Assembly (NCBI RefSeq): GCF_009380155.1
Contig: NZ_WHUV01000002.1
Span: 558,001 to 622,000, forward strand
Length of the DNA: 64,000 bases
Direction: 5' to 3'
From: Pseudomonas piscis
Lineage (GTDB): Bacteria; Pseudomonadota; Gammaproteobacteria; Pseudomonadales; Pseudomonadaceae
Shown here: positions 18,067 to 26,929 of the stretch, piece after piece
Position numbering within the stretch: the stretch's first letter is position 1
Layout: each line of letters begins with the position of its first letter
The notes under the pieces: model-generated
Seen by the model: only the letters and a program-made list of their open reading frames with translations
The model's database searches: none
What the model was told of the DNA's origin: nothing
Position numbers and translations under genes: made by a program

Positions 18067-19477
18067 GGTCCAGCGCCGGGCACTTGAACAGCACGCTCTG
18101 GCTGGCCCGCAGGCGTTCTTCGCAGCCTAGGGCCGCCAGTTGCCCGCTGACTGGCGCGAGGTCTCTCTGCCGTCGTACCAGGTAGAACGCCTGGTCGATC
18201 GGCAATTCTTCCAGGCTCTCGATCCGCTGGGCTTGCCCGGCGGTGTAGAACTGCGCCGAATACGAGCGTCGGCCCCAGTAGTACAGCGGCGCCGGCTGGC
18301 TGGCTTGCAAGCTGTTCCAGGCCTGGGCCATGGCTTGCTGGTTCTGCGGGCGTTGCAGGGCCGCGCCATGGGTCACGGTGAACAGCAGGCCCAGTGGCAG
18401 TAGCAGGGCCAATCCCAGCCACCAGGGCGAGACTGTCTTGCCATCGGCATGCCGTGGCGTGGTCAGCGCCAATGCCAGCAGCAGGCACCAGGCGGGCAGG
18501 GCGGGCAGGACGTAGGTCCACAGGATATTGCCGGAGAAGGTGAAGAACAGCGGGGTGACCAGGGCCCACAAGCTGATGAAGCTCAGGCGCAGGTCCATGC
18601 GGGCGGACTGGCGATAGACCCGGTACAGCAGCGGCAGCAACAGGCTCCAGGGCAGCAGTGCCATCAGCAGTTCCAACCAGATACTGGCGTAGGGCCGCTC
18701 ATGGGCGCTGCCGTACAGATCGCCAGGCCAGTCGCTGACCACATAGCGTTTCCAGTGCTCGCCCACCAGGAAATAGTCGAGGAACCCGGGCGTGCGCCAT
18801 TCGGCCCACAGGTACCAGGGAACGGACACCAGCAACATCACCCCCAGGCCGCTGAACCAGGGTAGGTTCAGCAGGGCGCGCCACTGCCGGTTGAACAGGG
18901 TCCAGAGCCCGGCCTGGGCTCCCACCAGCACCAATACCAGCGGCCCCTTGGCCAACAGCCCCAGGCCGAGGCCGAAGAACCCGGCCAGGGCCCAGGCCCG
19001 TTGGCCATGTACCGTGCCGCGCCAGAAACCGTAGCTGGCCAGGAGGATCGCGAAGCTCAAGGCCGGGTCGGTCAACACCACGCCGGCGGCCAGCAGCCCC
19101 AGGCCGGAGCTGGAGAACAGGATGGCGGCCAAGAGGCCGACGCGCTCGTCGTATTCTTCGCGGGCAAAGCGGATCAGCAACAGGCAACTGGCTATATGGA
19201 ACAGCCAGGCGGGCAGGCGCACAGCCAGCTCGTTGATGCCCAGCCACTGCATGCCCAGGGCCTGGCTCCAGAAGGCCAACGGCGGCTTGCCCCAGAACGG
19301 CACGCCGTAGTCGAACATCGGGGTCACCCAATCATCGAGTTCCAGCATCTTGCGCGCCATCTCGGCATAGCGCGCTTCAGAGGTGTCCATCAACGGATAC
19401 AGGCCCAGGGTCAGCAGGCGCAGGCCGAGGATGGCCAACAACAGCCACCACAGGTGGCGGGTGGAAAGTCTGTTCAT
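18026..19477 (-). CDS. ArnT/PMT-family lipid-linked glycosyltransferase of the gtr cassette
   Basis: 483 residues with about a dozen hydrophobic helices. The N-terminal periplasmic motif DTSEARYAEMARKML and FWGKPPLAFW are typical of ArnT/PMT-type GT-C enzymes, which transfer a sugar from an undecaprenyl-phosphate carrier to an envelope acceptor (glucosylation of O-antigen or lipid A). It overlaps gtrB-like 19474 by 4 nt (ATGA), completing a GtrA-GtrB-transferase cassette. The acceptor cannot be deduced. The end overlaps the convergent AstA-like gene by 41 nt. Confidence 0.83.
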   Translation of the reverse strand: MNRLSTRHLWWLLLAILGLRLLTLGLYPLMDTSEARYAEMARKMLELDDWVTPMFDYGVPFWGKPPLAFWSQALGMQWLGINELAVRLPAWLFHIASCLLLIRFAREEYDERVGLLAAILFSSSGLGLLAAGVVLTDPALSFAILLASYGFWRGTVHGQRAWALAGFFGLGLGLLAKGPLVLVLVGAQAGLWTLFNRQWRALLNLPWFSGLGVMLLVSVPWYLWAEWRTPGFLDYFLVGEHWKRYVVSDWPGDLYGSAHERPYASIWLELLMALLPWSLLLPLLYRVYRQSARMDLRLSFISLWALVTPLFFTFSGNILWTYVLPALPAWCLLLALALTTPRHADGKTVSPWWLGLALLLPLGLLFTVTHGAALQRPQNQQAMAQAWNSLQASQPAPLYYWGRRSYSAQFYTAGQAQRIESLEELPIDQAFYLVRRQRDLAPVSGQLAALGCEERLRASQSVLFKCPALDPRLLGAGVPAPPG

Positions 19478-20466
19478 CGAAGCACTTCTTGTTCGTCGGC
19501 CCGGGTCGTGGAAGGTGCTGGCAATTGGCGGGGGAAGCCGCCGAAGGTGCTGCGCAGGAAGTACAGCGGCCGGCGCTTGACCTCGACCAGCGCGGCGCCG
19601 ATGTATTCGCCGACCATGGCGATGCCCACCAGTGCCAGGGCCATGGCGCCGAGGATCAGGTGATCGATGCTGAAGGCGTCGGCGAACCACTGGTGCAACA
19701 GATAGGAACAGGTCAGCAGCAGGGTGGCCAGGCTGAGCACGCTGAACCAGCGCAGGGGCTTGCGGGAGAAGGCCAGGACTCCCTCCATCGCCAGGTCCAC
19801 CAGGGCCATGGGGCTCCACTTCGACTCGCCAGCCTTGCGCCGGGCCCTCTGGTAGGGAATCTCCACGGTCTTGAAGCCCAGCCAATTGACCAGGCCCTTC
19901 ATCAAGGTCGCCCGCTCGGGCATGTTGCGCAGGGCGTTCAACGGCGCGGGACCGATCAGGCGGAAATCGCTGACATCCGGCGGCACCGGGTACTTGTCCA
20001 CCAGCAGGTTCATCAGTTTGTAGTAGAGCTGGGCGCTCAGGCGCTTGCCGGCGGTATCCTCACGCCGGTCGCTGCGCTGCATGTTGACGATGTCGTGGCC
20101 GGCCAGCCAGTGGCGGACCATGGCCGGGATCAGCTCCGGCGGGTCCTGCAGGTCGGCATCGATGAACAGCACCGCATCCCCGGCCGCATAGTCGATGCCG
20201 GCGGACATTGCCGATTCCTTGCCGAAGTTGCGGCTCAAGTTCAAACAACGCACCCGGGGCACGCGGCAGAACTGTTCCAGCAGTTCGTAACTTCCGTCAT
20301 GGCTGCCGTCGTTGACATACAGGACTTCATAGGCCACCGGCAGGGCGCTCAATACCAACATCAAACGATGGTGGAATTCCGGTAATACATGGGCTTCGTT
20401 GTAACAGCAGACAATGACACTGATGAGTTGTTGATTGTCTACTTGCACATGGCTAGGCAGTTTCAT
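19474..20466 (-). CDS. Bactoprenol glycosyltransferase (GtrB/ArnC-like GT2)
   Basis: Loads a sugar (glucose in classical GtrB) from a UDP donor onto undecaprenyl phosphate at the cytosolic face. 330 residues: GT2 core SVIVCCYNEAHVLPEF, VNDGSHDGSYELL, the DxD-type IDADLQDPPELI, RNFGKESAMSAG, and two C-terminal membrane helices with SLATLLLTCSYLL and GAMALALVGIAMVGEYIGA. It overlaps the GtrA-like flippase by 14 nt upstream and the GT-C transferase by 4 nt downstream, so all three are coupled. Confidence 0.88.
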   Translation of the reverse strand: MKLPSHVQVDNQQLISVIVCCYNEAHVLPEFHHRLMLVLSALPVAYEVLYVNDGSHDGSYELLEQFCRVPRVRCLNLSRNFGKESAMSAGIDYAAGDAVLFIDADLQDPPELIPAMVRHWLAGHDIVNMQRSDRREDTAGKRLSAQLYYKLMNLLVDKYPVPPDVSDFRLIGPAPLNALRNMPERATLMKGLVNWLGFKTVEIPYQRARRKAGESKWSPMALVDLAMEGVLAFSRKPLRWFSVLSLATLLLTCSYLLHQWFADAFSIDHLILGAMALALVGIAMVGEYIGAALVEVKRRPLYFLRSTFGGFPRQLPAPSTTRADEQEVLR

Positions 20467-20866
20467 TTTTAAAAGTCCAGGTCCGGTTGATCCAGTAGCT
20501 ACCCAAGGTCAGGCAGAAAGTACTCAGTAGTTGCATCGATAACGGCGAGTCCGGTGCCAGGGCCAGCAGGCACAGCATCAGCAAGGCGTTGCCGAGGTTG
20601 TAGGCGGCGGCCGTCACGCAGAAGCGCAAGACCTGGTCGCTGCGAGCCTGGTAGTCGCCCCGGGGAAAGGTCCAGCGCTTGTTGCCCTGGTAGCTGAGCC
20701 AGGTTCCCAGGCCGGCGCCCAGCAAACTGGCCAACAGCGCCGGCAGGGGACCGAGTAGCAGCAGGAACACCGCGTAATGAGCCGCGGTGGCGATCGCGCC
20801 TACCAGCAAGTAACGTGGAAGTTGTTTTAATGGATGTTTGGAAGTTGATTTTTCTGATCGCGACAT
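20453..20866 (-). CDS. GtrA-family membrane protein (putative bactoprenol-sugar flippase)
   Basis: 137 residues with four hydrophobic helices and the family end motif SYWINRTWTFKN, plus SYQGNKRWTF after helix two. GtrA proteins are believed to flip undecaprenyl-phosphate-linked sugar to the periplasm. It is the promoter-proximal gene of the gtrA-gtrB-GT-C cassette. The DNA immediately upstream is AT-richer than the genes. Confidence 0.87.
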   Translation of the reverse strand: MSRSEKSTSKHPLKQLPRYLLVGAIATAAHYAVFLLLLGPLPALLASLLGAGLGTWLSYQGNKRWTFPRGDYQARSDQVLRFCVTAAAYNLGNALLMLCLLALAPDSPLSMQLLSTFCLTLGSYWINRTWTFKNETA

Positions 20867-21192
20867 TGGCGAGTTCCAAGGTTAACAACGGGTTAATTCT
20901 TGGGCCGTGCATGTCGATAATCAGTGGGTGTTTTGTGAAAAATTCGTTTGCCAATATGCGCTGAATATTTCACGAAGTAACATTTCGAAGTTGTAATTTA
21001 TATTGCCGGGTCAATCATTCTGCGGCTTTGCGGGAATAGGAAGTTACTTGGCTTTGATGAAGATATCCTGGCTGTTAGTTTGCGGTCAGTATCGCCAGCG
21101 CCGCAGCCGTGGGTGAATCTCCGAACGCTGCTACTGGTTCCCCGCAGGCGGGCCGCTACAATGGCGCTCGACTTTGATGTTCTCGAGGCAGT
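20867..21192. other. Intergenic region between gtr cassette and LysR gene
   Basis: About 325 nt, AT-rich in its first half (20880-21010), which presumably holds the gtr promoter on the minus strand and the LysR promoter on the plus strand. I see no hairpin, repeat or well-formed promoter to name. Confidence 0.4.
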
Positions 21193-22056
21193 ATGGATAT
21201 CGACCTGGCCCGCACCTTCCTGGAAATCGTTCGCAGCGGCAGCCTGATCGCCGCGGCCGAGCGCCTGCACCTGACCCAGACCGCCATCAGTGCCCGGGTA
21301 CAGAACCTGGAGGGGCAGCTCAACTGCAAGCTGCTGGTGCGCAACCGGGCCGGGGCCCGGCCCACGGCCGATGGCGAAGCCTTCATCGCCTATGCCAACC
21401 AACTGGTGCAGACCTGGGAAGCGGCCCAGCGCGACCTGCCGCTCTTGGCGGGTTATCGCAATGTGCTGCATGTCGGCGGCGAATTGAGCCTGTGCAATCC
21501 GTTGATGCTGCACTGGGTACGGCGCTTGCGCCAGGCTTTGCCCAACCATGCGGTCCGGACCCAGATCGGCGATGGTGCGAGCCTGCAGCGTCAATTGGAG
21601 TTGGGGGTGCTGGATGCGGCGCTGGTATTCCAGCCGCTGTACTCGCCAGGCTTGCAGGTTGAGCAACTGCTGGAGGAAAAACTGATCCTGGTGCGCCTGG
21701 CCGGACGCCCGGAGCCCTATGTGTATATCGACTGGGGCGAGGATTTCCGGCGCCAGCACGACGCCGCGCTGCCTGAACAGGCCAAGGCCGCAGTGGGTTT
21801 CAACCTTGGGCCCTTGGCGCTGCAGTTCATCCTCGATTCCGGCGGCAGTGGCTACTTCCGTACCCGGGTGGTCCAGAGCTACCTGGACAGCGGCGTGCTG
21901 GAGCGAGTGGAGAAGGCCCCGGAGTTCAGTTTCCCCACCTACCTGCTATATGCCCGGGAGCGCGATTCGGCTTCCTTGCAGCAAGCCTTCGAGGTCTTGC
22001 GCGAAGTGATCGGACAGGACACCGACTGGTCCCAGCGCTGGTCGCCGATCATCTGA
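21193..22056 (+). CDS. LysR-family transcriptional regulator
   Basis: 287 residues. The winged HTH is at the N-terminus: ARTFLEIVRSGSLIAAAERL, then HLTQTAISARVQNLEGQL, and LLVRNRAGARPTADGEAF, followed by a substrate-binding-type effector domain. Its neighbours are a gtr cassette on one side and a convergent HPP-family gene on the other. LysR genes often act on a divergent neighbour, which here would be the gtr operon, but no inverted-repeat T-N11-A box was clear. The effector is unknown. Confidence 0.88.
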   Translation: MDIDLARTFLEIVRSGSLIAAAERLHLTQTAISARVQNLEGQLNCKLLVRNRAGARPTADGEAFIAYANQLVQTWEAAQRDLPLLAGYRNVLHVGGELSLCNPLMLHWVRRLRQALPNHAVRTQIGDGASLQRQLELGVLDAALVFQPLYSPGLQVEQLLEEKLILVRLAGRPEPYVYIDWGEDFRRQHDAALPEQAKAAVGFNLGPLALQFILDSGGSGYFRTRVVQSYLDSGVLERVEKAPEFSFPTYLLYARERDSASLQQAFEVLREVIGQDTDWSQRWSPII

Positions 22057-22092
22057 CGGGCGTTTCGGCCTGGGCCAGCGGCAAGCACCGCC

Positions 22093-22809
22093 TCAGGGGC
22101 GTGGCTCGGGAGCCGAGGCCAGCACCTGGCCGATGCTGCGACGCCGGGCATGGGCCTCGCTGGCGTGAACCAACTGCTCGAGATCCTCGGGCGTGACGTC
22201 GAAGAACTCTTCCATTTCCTCCAGGGCCAGCTTCAGGTCGGCGGCGGTGATCGCCAGGCTGTCGGCGGCAGAGGGTGGGGCCAGGACAGCCGGTGGCTCG
22301 CTCGGCCCCTTGGGGTAGCGGGTGCGGGTCAGGTTGTTATAGGCCAGGGCGCTGGCCAGCAGGCTGGCGGCGGCGAGCATCACCGGCCCCAGCTCCAGCC
22401 AGCCCAGGGCGATGCTGTCCGGGTCAGCCAGCACCAGGGTCAGGGCCACCGCACCAGCGGGCGGATGCAAGCAACGTAGCCAGCACATCAGCACCACTGC
22501 CATGCCCGCAGCCAGGCAGGCGCTGCCCAGGCTACGTCCCAGTACTTGTGCCACCAATAGCGCCATCACCGCGGCACACAGGTAGCCGCCAAGGATCGAC
22601 CAGGGTTGCGCCAGGGCCCCGGAGGACACTGCAAACAGCAGCACCGCCGAGGCACCGAGAGGGCCGATCAGGTGCACGGCCACGGGCATGCCGAACACCT
22701 GGGCGCAGAACCAGACACTGAACAGGGTCCCCAGGGCCATGCCGATGGCGGCGCGGCTCCATTCCAGGGGGCGGGTATTGATGGCGGCGGGTTTCCAGCG
22801 GGCGAACAT
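22093..22809 (-). CDS. HPP-family integral membrane protein
   Basis: 238 residues. The first 160 contain four to five hydrophobic helices and the family name motif HPP in CLRCLHPPAGAVALTLVLAD, preceded by LIGPLGASAVLLFAV. The C-terminal 70 residues are soluble and acidic (LEEMEEFFDVTPEDLEQLV). HPP proteins are linked to nitrite transport in plastids and cyanobacteria; function in pseudomonads is not established. The ATG at 22809 lacks a clear SD; a TTG two codons upstream is possible. A terminator-like hairpin lies 33-70 nt upstream. Confidence 0.78.
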   Translation of the reverse strand: MFARWKPAAINTRPLEWSRAAIGMALGTLFSVWFCAQVFGMPVAVHLIGPLGASAVLLFAVSSGALAQPWSILGGYLCAAVMALLVAQVLGRSLGSACLAAGMAVVLMCWLRCLHPPAGAVALTLVLADPDSIALGWLELGPVMLAAASLLASALAYNNLTRTRYPKGPSEPPAVLAPPSAADSLAITAADLKLALEEMEEFFDVTPEDLEQLVHASEAHARRRSIGQVLASAPEPRP

Positions 22810-22841
22810 CGACAAAAACGATCCATTTCCAGACGGCGGGC

Positions 22842-22878
22842 AAAAAGAAGGGCTTGTCTGGATCACCAGAAAGCCCTT
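22842..22878 (-). terminator. Intrinsic terminator in the leader of the HPP gene
   Basis: On the minus strand AAGGGCTTTCTGG and CCAGACAAGCCCTT pair (12 bp with one bulge) around a 4-nt loop and are followed by CTTTTTG. The position, just before the HPP start codon, means it would stop an upstream transcript before HPP: either the 3-prime end of the small ORF at 22863-23096 or an attenuator. Confidence 0.65.
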
Positions 22879-23096
22879 GAACGTTCCAACATTTGGGGGA
22901 GGAACGGGCGCAGTTTGCCGCTGAATGCCCTGGCTGGCAAATTCATAATAATGCTGCTTAAGTGCAGTTTTTTTGCACTGAAATCCCGGCCCCGCCAAGC
23001 GGCTGAAGTTGTCTGGTAGCGCATCGGCAAGCGCCAGATGAACCGGTTCAGATCCGCGTCCGGCTTCACGGCAATGGGATTCTGCTGGCAGGTCAT
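22863..23096 (-). CDS. Possible small protein or leader ORF upstream of HPP gene
   Basis: 77 codons, ATG at 23096 preceded by GCGAGGCACC (GAGG five bases away). The stop falls inside the terminator stem at 22848-22878. The first 30 codons use GC-ending third positions as real Pseudomonas genes do; later codons do so less clearly. The product starts MTCQQNPIAVKPDADLNRF; no family is recognised, and no signal peptide or clear membrane helix is visible. It could be a leader peptide, a small protein, or a fortuitous frame over a regulatory RNA. Confidence 0.35.
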   Translation of the reverse strand: MTCQQNPIAVKPDADLNRFIWRLPMRYQTTSAAWRGRDFSAKKLHLSSIIMNLPARAFSGKLRPFLPQMLERSRAFW

Positions 23097-23400
23097 GGTG
23101 CCTCGCCGGCAACTTATGAGATCCCAGCCAGTCGACGAATATCGCCCCTGATGGAGTTGCAAAAACGTTATAGCAGCTCTTTTAACTACTGAATTAAAAG
23201 CGGCGATGTTCTTCGCCTGCGCAATTCGAACTCCCTTCGAACCGGTCGCGATCACGTTATATCGATATTTAATAGCGCTAGTTGCGTAGGCAAATGTTTC
23301 ATTGTAAGAATTGCCGGGTCATATGGATCGACGCTTCGAGGGCCGGGTAGTACTCAGGCTGGCTACTTTGACTTTCTGCAAGCTATCAGGACGATAACCC
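23097..23400. promoter_or_regulatory. Divergent intergenic region before the homospermidine-synthase cluster
   Basis: About 300 nt, AT-rich between 23160 and 23320. It must contain the promoter for the plus-strand cluster at 23401 and for any minus-strand leader of HPP. I could not place a confident promoter or operator. Confidence 0.35.
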
Positions 23401-24288
23401 ATGAATGACGAAGCACTTCTGGATGAAGTAAAAAGCTGGTTTATCAATTGTTTAGGTTGTGCGGCCGGAAGACGAGAGTTCAGCAAGAATCGCTACATGC
23501 TGGCTGTCGCCCGCACCACGCAGGATGCCCGGGACATCTTCGATGATTACGTCCGGGCGCTGGAGGCCCGCGAGACCGTGGCCTGCCTGATCATCTGCCC
23601 GACCACCAGCCAAGAGCAGAAGTCCTACAGCGTGGCCCAGGAGGTACGGCGCCTGTCGGCACTGTTCAGTCCCCTTGGCGAGTTCTCCGCCGAGGAGTTG
23701 GCGACAGGCAAGGCGCTGAACAAGAAGCTCTACCTGACCTGTCCGGTTACCAACGCCAAGATATTGTTCGAAGACTTCGATGCGGTGGCGTTCTGTCCGC
23801 AGTCGGATGATATCGACGATGAACTTTACGACCCGTTGATGGCGGCACCCATTCCCGCCGTCAACTTCAACTCGGATGTATATGCCTTCTCGATGTTCTG
23901 TCGCGACATGAGCCTGCAGAAGTTTCAGCGAGAAGTCTTCGAGTTGTCGGCGACGCAACGCGGCGAACTCTACAAGATGGTATTGCATGGCTGGCAGAGC
24001 ATTGCACAAAGGACCCTGGACAATTACATCAAGATGACCGATGTGAGCAAATGCCCGGTCTACCTGCATGACGATAACCAGTACTGGTTCGCCAACCATC
24101 AGGACCCGGCCTTTGCCGAATCCGTGAAGGAGCTGTATCGGCATGACATGCCGTTGATCTATGTCCCGAAGATCTTCTGCGAGTGGGAACAGTACTTCAG
24201 CGTCGGCCGTATCCCGGACTTCAGTGAAACTGCCACGGCTGGCAGCCAACACCTGGAAGAGTCTGTATCCAGCATTGAGGTGGTGTGA
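23401..24288 (+). CDS. Uncharacterised protein, first gene of homospermidine-synthase/MFS cluster
   Basis: 295 residues that I do not recognise. It is a soluble, acidic protein with no signal peptide and scattered Cys: an N-terminal NCLGC pair at about 17-21, LIICPTTSQEQKS, LYLTCPVTNAK and FCPQSDDIDDELYDPLMAAP. The CPxT spacing and a final FCEWEQYFSVGRIPDFSE are the most distinctive segments. Its TGA overlaps the ATG of the next gene by one base (TGATG), so the product is tightly coupled to the homospermidine-synthase-like enzyme. It is probably an accessory enzyme of the same pathway. Confidence 0.75.
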   Translation: MNDEALLDEVKSWFINCLGCAAGRREFSKNRYMLAVARTTQDARDIFDDYVRALEARETVACLIICPTTSQEQKSYSVAQEVRRLSALFSPLGEFSAEELATGKALNKKLYLTCPVTNAKILFEDFDAVAFCPQSDDIDDELYDPLMAAPIPAVNFNSDVYAFSMFCRDMSLQKFQREVFELSATQRGELYKMVLHGWQSIAQRTLDNYIKMTDVSKCPVYLHDDNQYWFANHQDPAFAESVKELYRHDMPLIYVPKIFCEWEQYFSVGRIPDFSETATAGSQHLEESVSSIEVV

Positions 24289-25700
24289 TGAGTCAGGACG
24301 CTAATTTCTCCGCAAAGTTGGTTTTCATCGGTTTTGGCTCCATCGCCAGGGCCACCCTTGGGTTGTTCATGAAAACCCGCCAGTTCGACCTGGCGCAGGT
24401 AGTGGTGATCGCCCCGGATCTCAAGCAGCACCAGCCGTTCGTTGCGCTGGGAGTCGACTTCATCGAGCTGGCACTGACCCCGGACAATCTCCACAGCGTG
24501 CTGCGCGATGTAGTGGCGCCGGGAGACTTCATCGTCAACCTGTCGGTCAATGTCAGCAGCGCCGAGCTGATTCGGCTCGCCCATGAACAAGGCGCGCTGT
24601 ACCTGGATACTTGCATCGAGCCCTGGGAGGGCCTCTACGACTCCCCGAGCCTGACCACCTCGCAGCGCTCCAACTACGCCCTGCGTGATCAGTTGCTGGC
24701 CCTGGCAGAGGAACTCGGCCCGGGCCCCACTGCGGTGCTCACCCATGGCGCCAACCCCGGGCTGGTCTCGCACTTCGTCAAGGCGGCGCTGCTGGAGCTG
24801 GCCGGGAAACTGGCGGTCGCTGTGCCCAGGGTCGACGGCGAGCCGGCCTGGAACGAATTGGCGATGGCCTTGAACGTCAAGGTGATCCACATCGCCGAGC
24901 GCGATACCCAGCGCTCCACGCAAATCAAGTCCGACGGCGAGTTCGTCAATACCTGGTCGGTCGATGGCTTCATCAGCGAGGCCGGCCAACCGGCGGAGCT
25001 GGGCTGGGGCTCCCATGAAAGAACCTGGCCGCCGTTCGCCCGGCATCACCAGTTCGGGTCGAACAATGCGATCTACCTCGAACGCCCGGGGGCTTCGGTC
25101 CCCGTCAAGACCTGGACGCCCAACGGCGGCCCTTGCACTGGCCTGCTGATCACCCATAACGAAGCCATCTCGATTCCCGACTTCCTGGCGGTCAAGGACA
25201 ATGAAGTGCTGCTCTACCGTCCCACCGTGCACTACGCCTACCACCCTTGCGACGATGCCTTGCTATCGGTGCATGAGTACATCGGCCGTGGCTGGCGGGC
25301 CCAGGACAGCAAGCGGATCATGGCCGACGAAATCGCCTCTGGCGGGGTCGATGCCCTTGGGGTGTTGCTCATGGGGCACGGACTGAACGCCTATTGGTAT
25401 GGGTCGATCCTGAGCATCGACCAGGCCCGGCAGATCGCCCCCTTCAATACCGCCACCAGCTTGCAGGTCGCGGCGGGAGTGTATTCGGGCATCATCTGGG
25501 CGATCGAGAACCCAGCGCGAGGGATAGTCGAACCGGAGCAGATGGACCATCGCCGGGTACTGGAGATCGCCTTGCCGTTTCTTGGGCGACTCGAAGGCAT
25601 CCAGACCGACTGGACGCCGCTGGATACCACCAACGCCCTGTTCCATAAACCCGAGGGCGATTTCTGTCCCTGGCAGTTCGAGCACTTCACGGCTATCTAG
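24288..25700 (+). CDS. Homospermidine synthase-like (saccharopine-dehydrogenase family)
   Basis: 470 residues. The NAD-binding start is VFIGFGSIARATLGLF, and the conserved blocks LTHGANPGLVSHFVK, NGGPCTGLLITHNEAISIPD and TVHYAYHPCDDALLS are those of bacterial homospermidine synthase, which condenses two putrescines (or putrescine and spermidine) using NAD+ as a redox carrier. ATG 24288 overlaps the upstream stop; an in-frame GTG lies one codon earlier. Followed after 17 nt by an MFS exporter. The polyamine role is known for the family; here a polyamine-type metabolite for export is inferred. Confidence 0.85.
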   Translation: MSQDANFSAKLVFIGFGSIARATLGLFMKTRQFDLAQVVVIAPDLKQHQPFVALGVDFIELALTPDNLHSVLRDVVAPGDFIVNLSVNVSSAELIRLAHEQGALYLDTCIEPWEGLYDSPSLTTSQRSNYALRDQLLALAEELGPGPTAVLTHGANPGLVSHFVKAALLELAGKLAVAVPRVDGEPAWNELAMALNVKVIHIAERDTQRSTQIKSDGEFVNTWSVDGFISEAGQPAELGWGSHERTWPPFARHHQFGSNNAIYLERPGASVPVKTWTPNGGPCTGLLITHNEAISIPDFLAVKDNEVLLYRPTVHYAYHPCDDALLSVHEYIGRGWRAQDSKRIMADEIASGGVDALGVLLMGHGLNAYWYGSILSIDQARQIAPFNTATSLQVAAGVYSGIIWAIENPARGIVEPEQMDHRRVLEIALPFLGRLEGIQTDWTPLDTTNALFHKPEGDFCPWQFEHFTAI

Positions 25701-25717
25701 ACAAGGTCGGCACCTCC

Positions 25718-26899
25718 ATGGAAAACCCTGGCATCGAGTACACGGATAAGCAGCGTTGGCTGGCCCTGACCAAGATCAACACGCTGTCGGTACTTTCACA
25801 GGTCGTGCAAATCGGCACCATCACGCCCTTGCTGTCGCTGTCACTGGAGCAGCAGGGCGTGCAGCCGGCCAAGATCGGGGTGATCGTCAGTGCCTCGTGG
25901 ATCGCGATCCTGTTGCTGTACAAGATCGTTCCGCGTCTGTTGGGACACCTGGGCCTGGTCAAGGCCAATATCCTCAGCGCGGCGTTGACCATCGCCGCGC
26001 TGATCGGCATGACCTTGACCCGCAACCTGGCGCTGATCTTCGCTCTGAACTTTGTCCTGGGAATAGGTTTGATCCTGCGCTGGATCGCCTGCGACACCTG
26101 GATCGTCTCGGTGGCGTCGCGTAACGAGCGCGGCCGGGCGATCGGCGTGCATGAAACGCTCATGGGCCTGGGGATCGCGGTAGGTCCGCTGTTGCTGGTG
26201 GTGTTCGGCGTCGGCAGCACCGTGCCTTACTACGCCTGCGCGACCATCGTACTGGTCTCGGGCGTGCTGGCCTTGACCTTGAAAGAGCACGATACGCAGC
26301 CCCAGACGCCGGCGCACAAGCATCACGCGAAGCTGTTCGGCCTGATCCCCCTGGCCCTGTACGGGGCCTTCATCGCCGGGTTCGCCGAAACCTCCTCGGT
26401 GTCGTTCCTGGCCGGCTACAGCCTTTCCACGGGTTATGCCCTGACCGCGGCGACGCTGTTGATCTCGGTGTTCGGTATTGGCGGCACGGTCCTGCAGTTG
26501 CCCATTGGCTGGATCGCCGATCGCACCTCCTGCAAGACCGGGCAATTGCTTTGCGGCCTGGTCTTGCTGCTGGGCACGGTGGCGATTCCGTTCAGCCAGC
26601 CGTTGCCCTGGCTGGCGACCCTGATCGTCTTCTTCTGGGGGGCGGCGATCGGCGGCATGAATACGCTGGCGGTGATCGAGGCGGGGCACCGGGTTGGCGA
26701 GCACCAGGTGTCCACGGCCATGACCGCCATTGCCATGTTCTACACCCTGGGCAGCGTACTGGGGCCGATCATCACCGGTGCCACTGTGTCTTACGTCAGC
26801 TCGCACGGACTGATGATTTCGGTTGGCGTGGTGGGGGTGTTTTTCGTGGCGCTATTGGCGCTGCGCCGGACGGCCACGGTGCAACTCGAGGGGCAATAG
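25718..26899 (+). CDS. MFS transporter of the homospermidine-synthase cluster
   Basis: 393 residues with about twelve hydrophobic segments; the cytosolic loop 2-3 region (RLLGHLGLVKANILSAALTI) and loop 8-9 (GWIADRTSCKTGQ) match the MFS signatures. The frame of the YcaD/UMF-like drug or sugar efflux subset is suggested by length. It is the third gene of the unit that starts at 23401 and probably exports the product of the two enzymes. The central loop (KEHDTQPQTPAHKHHAK) is His-rich. Confidence 0.87.
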   Translation: MENPGIEYTDKQRWLALTKINTLSVLSQVVQIGTITPLLSLSLEQQGVQPAKIGVIVSASWIAILLLYKIVPRLLGHLGLVKANILSAALTIAALIGMTLTRNLALIFALNFVLGIGLILRWIACDTWIVSVASRNERGRAIGVHETLMGLGIAVGPLLLVVFGVGSTVPYYACATIVLVSGVLALTLKEHDTQPQTPAHKHHAKLFGLIPLALYGAFIAGFAETSSVSFLAGYSLSTGYALTAATLLISVFGIGGTVLQLPIGWIADRTSCKTGQLLCGLVLLLGTVAIPFSQPLPWLATLIVFFWGAAIGGMNTLAVIEAGHRVGEHQVSTAMTAIAMFYTLGSVLGPIITGATVSYVSSHGLMISVGVVGVFFVALLALRRTATVQLEGQ

Positions 26900-26929
26900 C
26901 CGCTCAAGTGAGCCACGCCTGCTGTTCGG

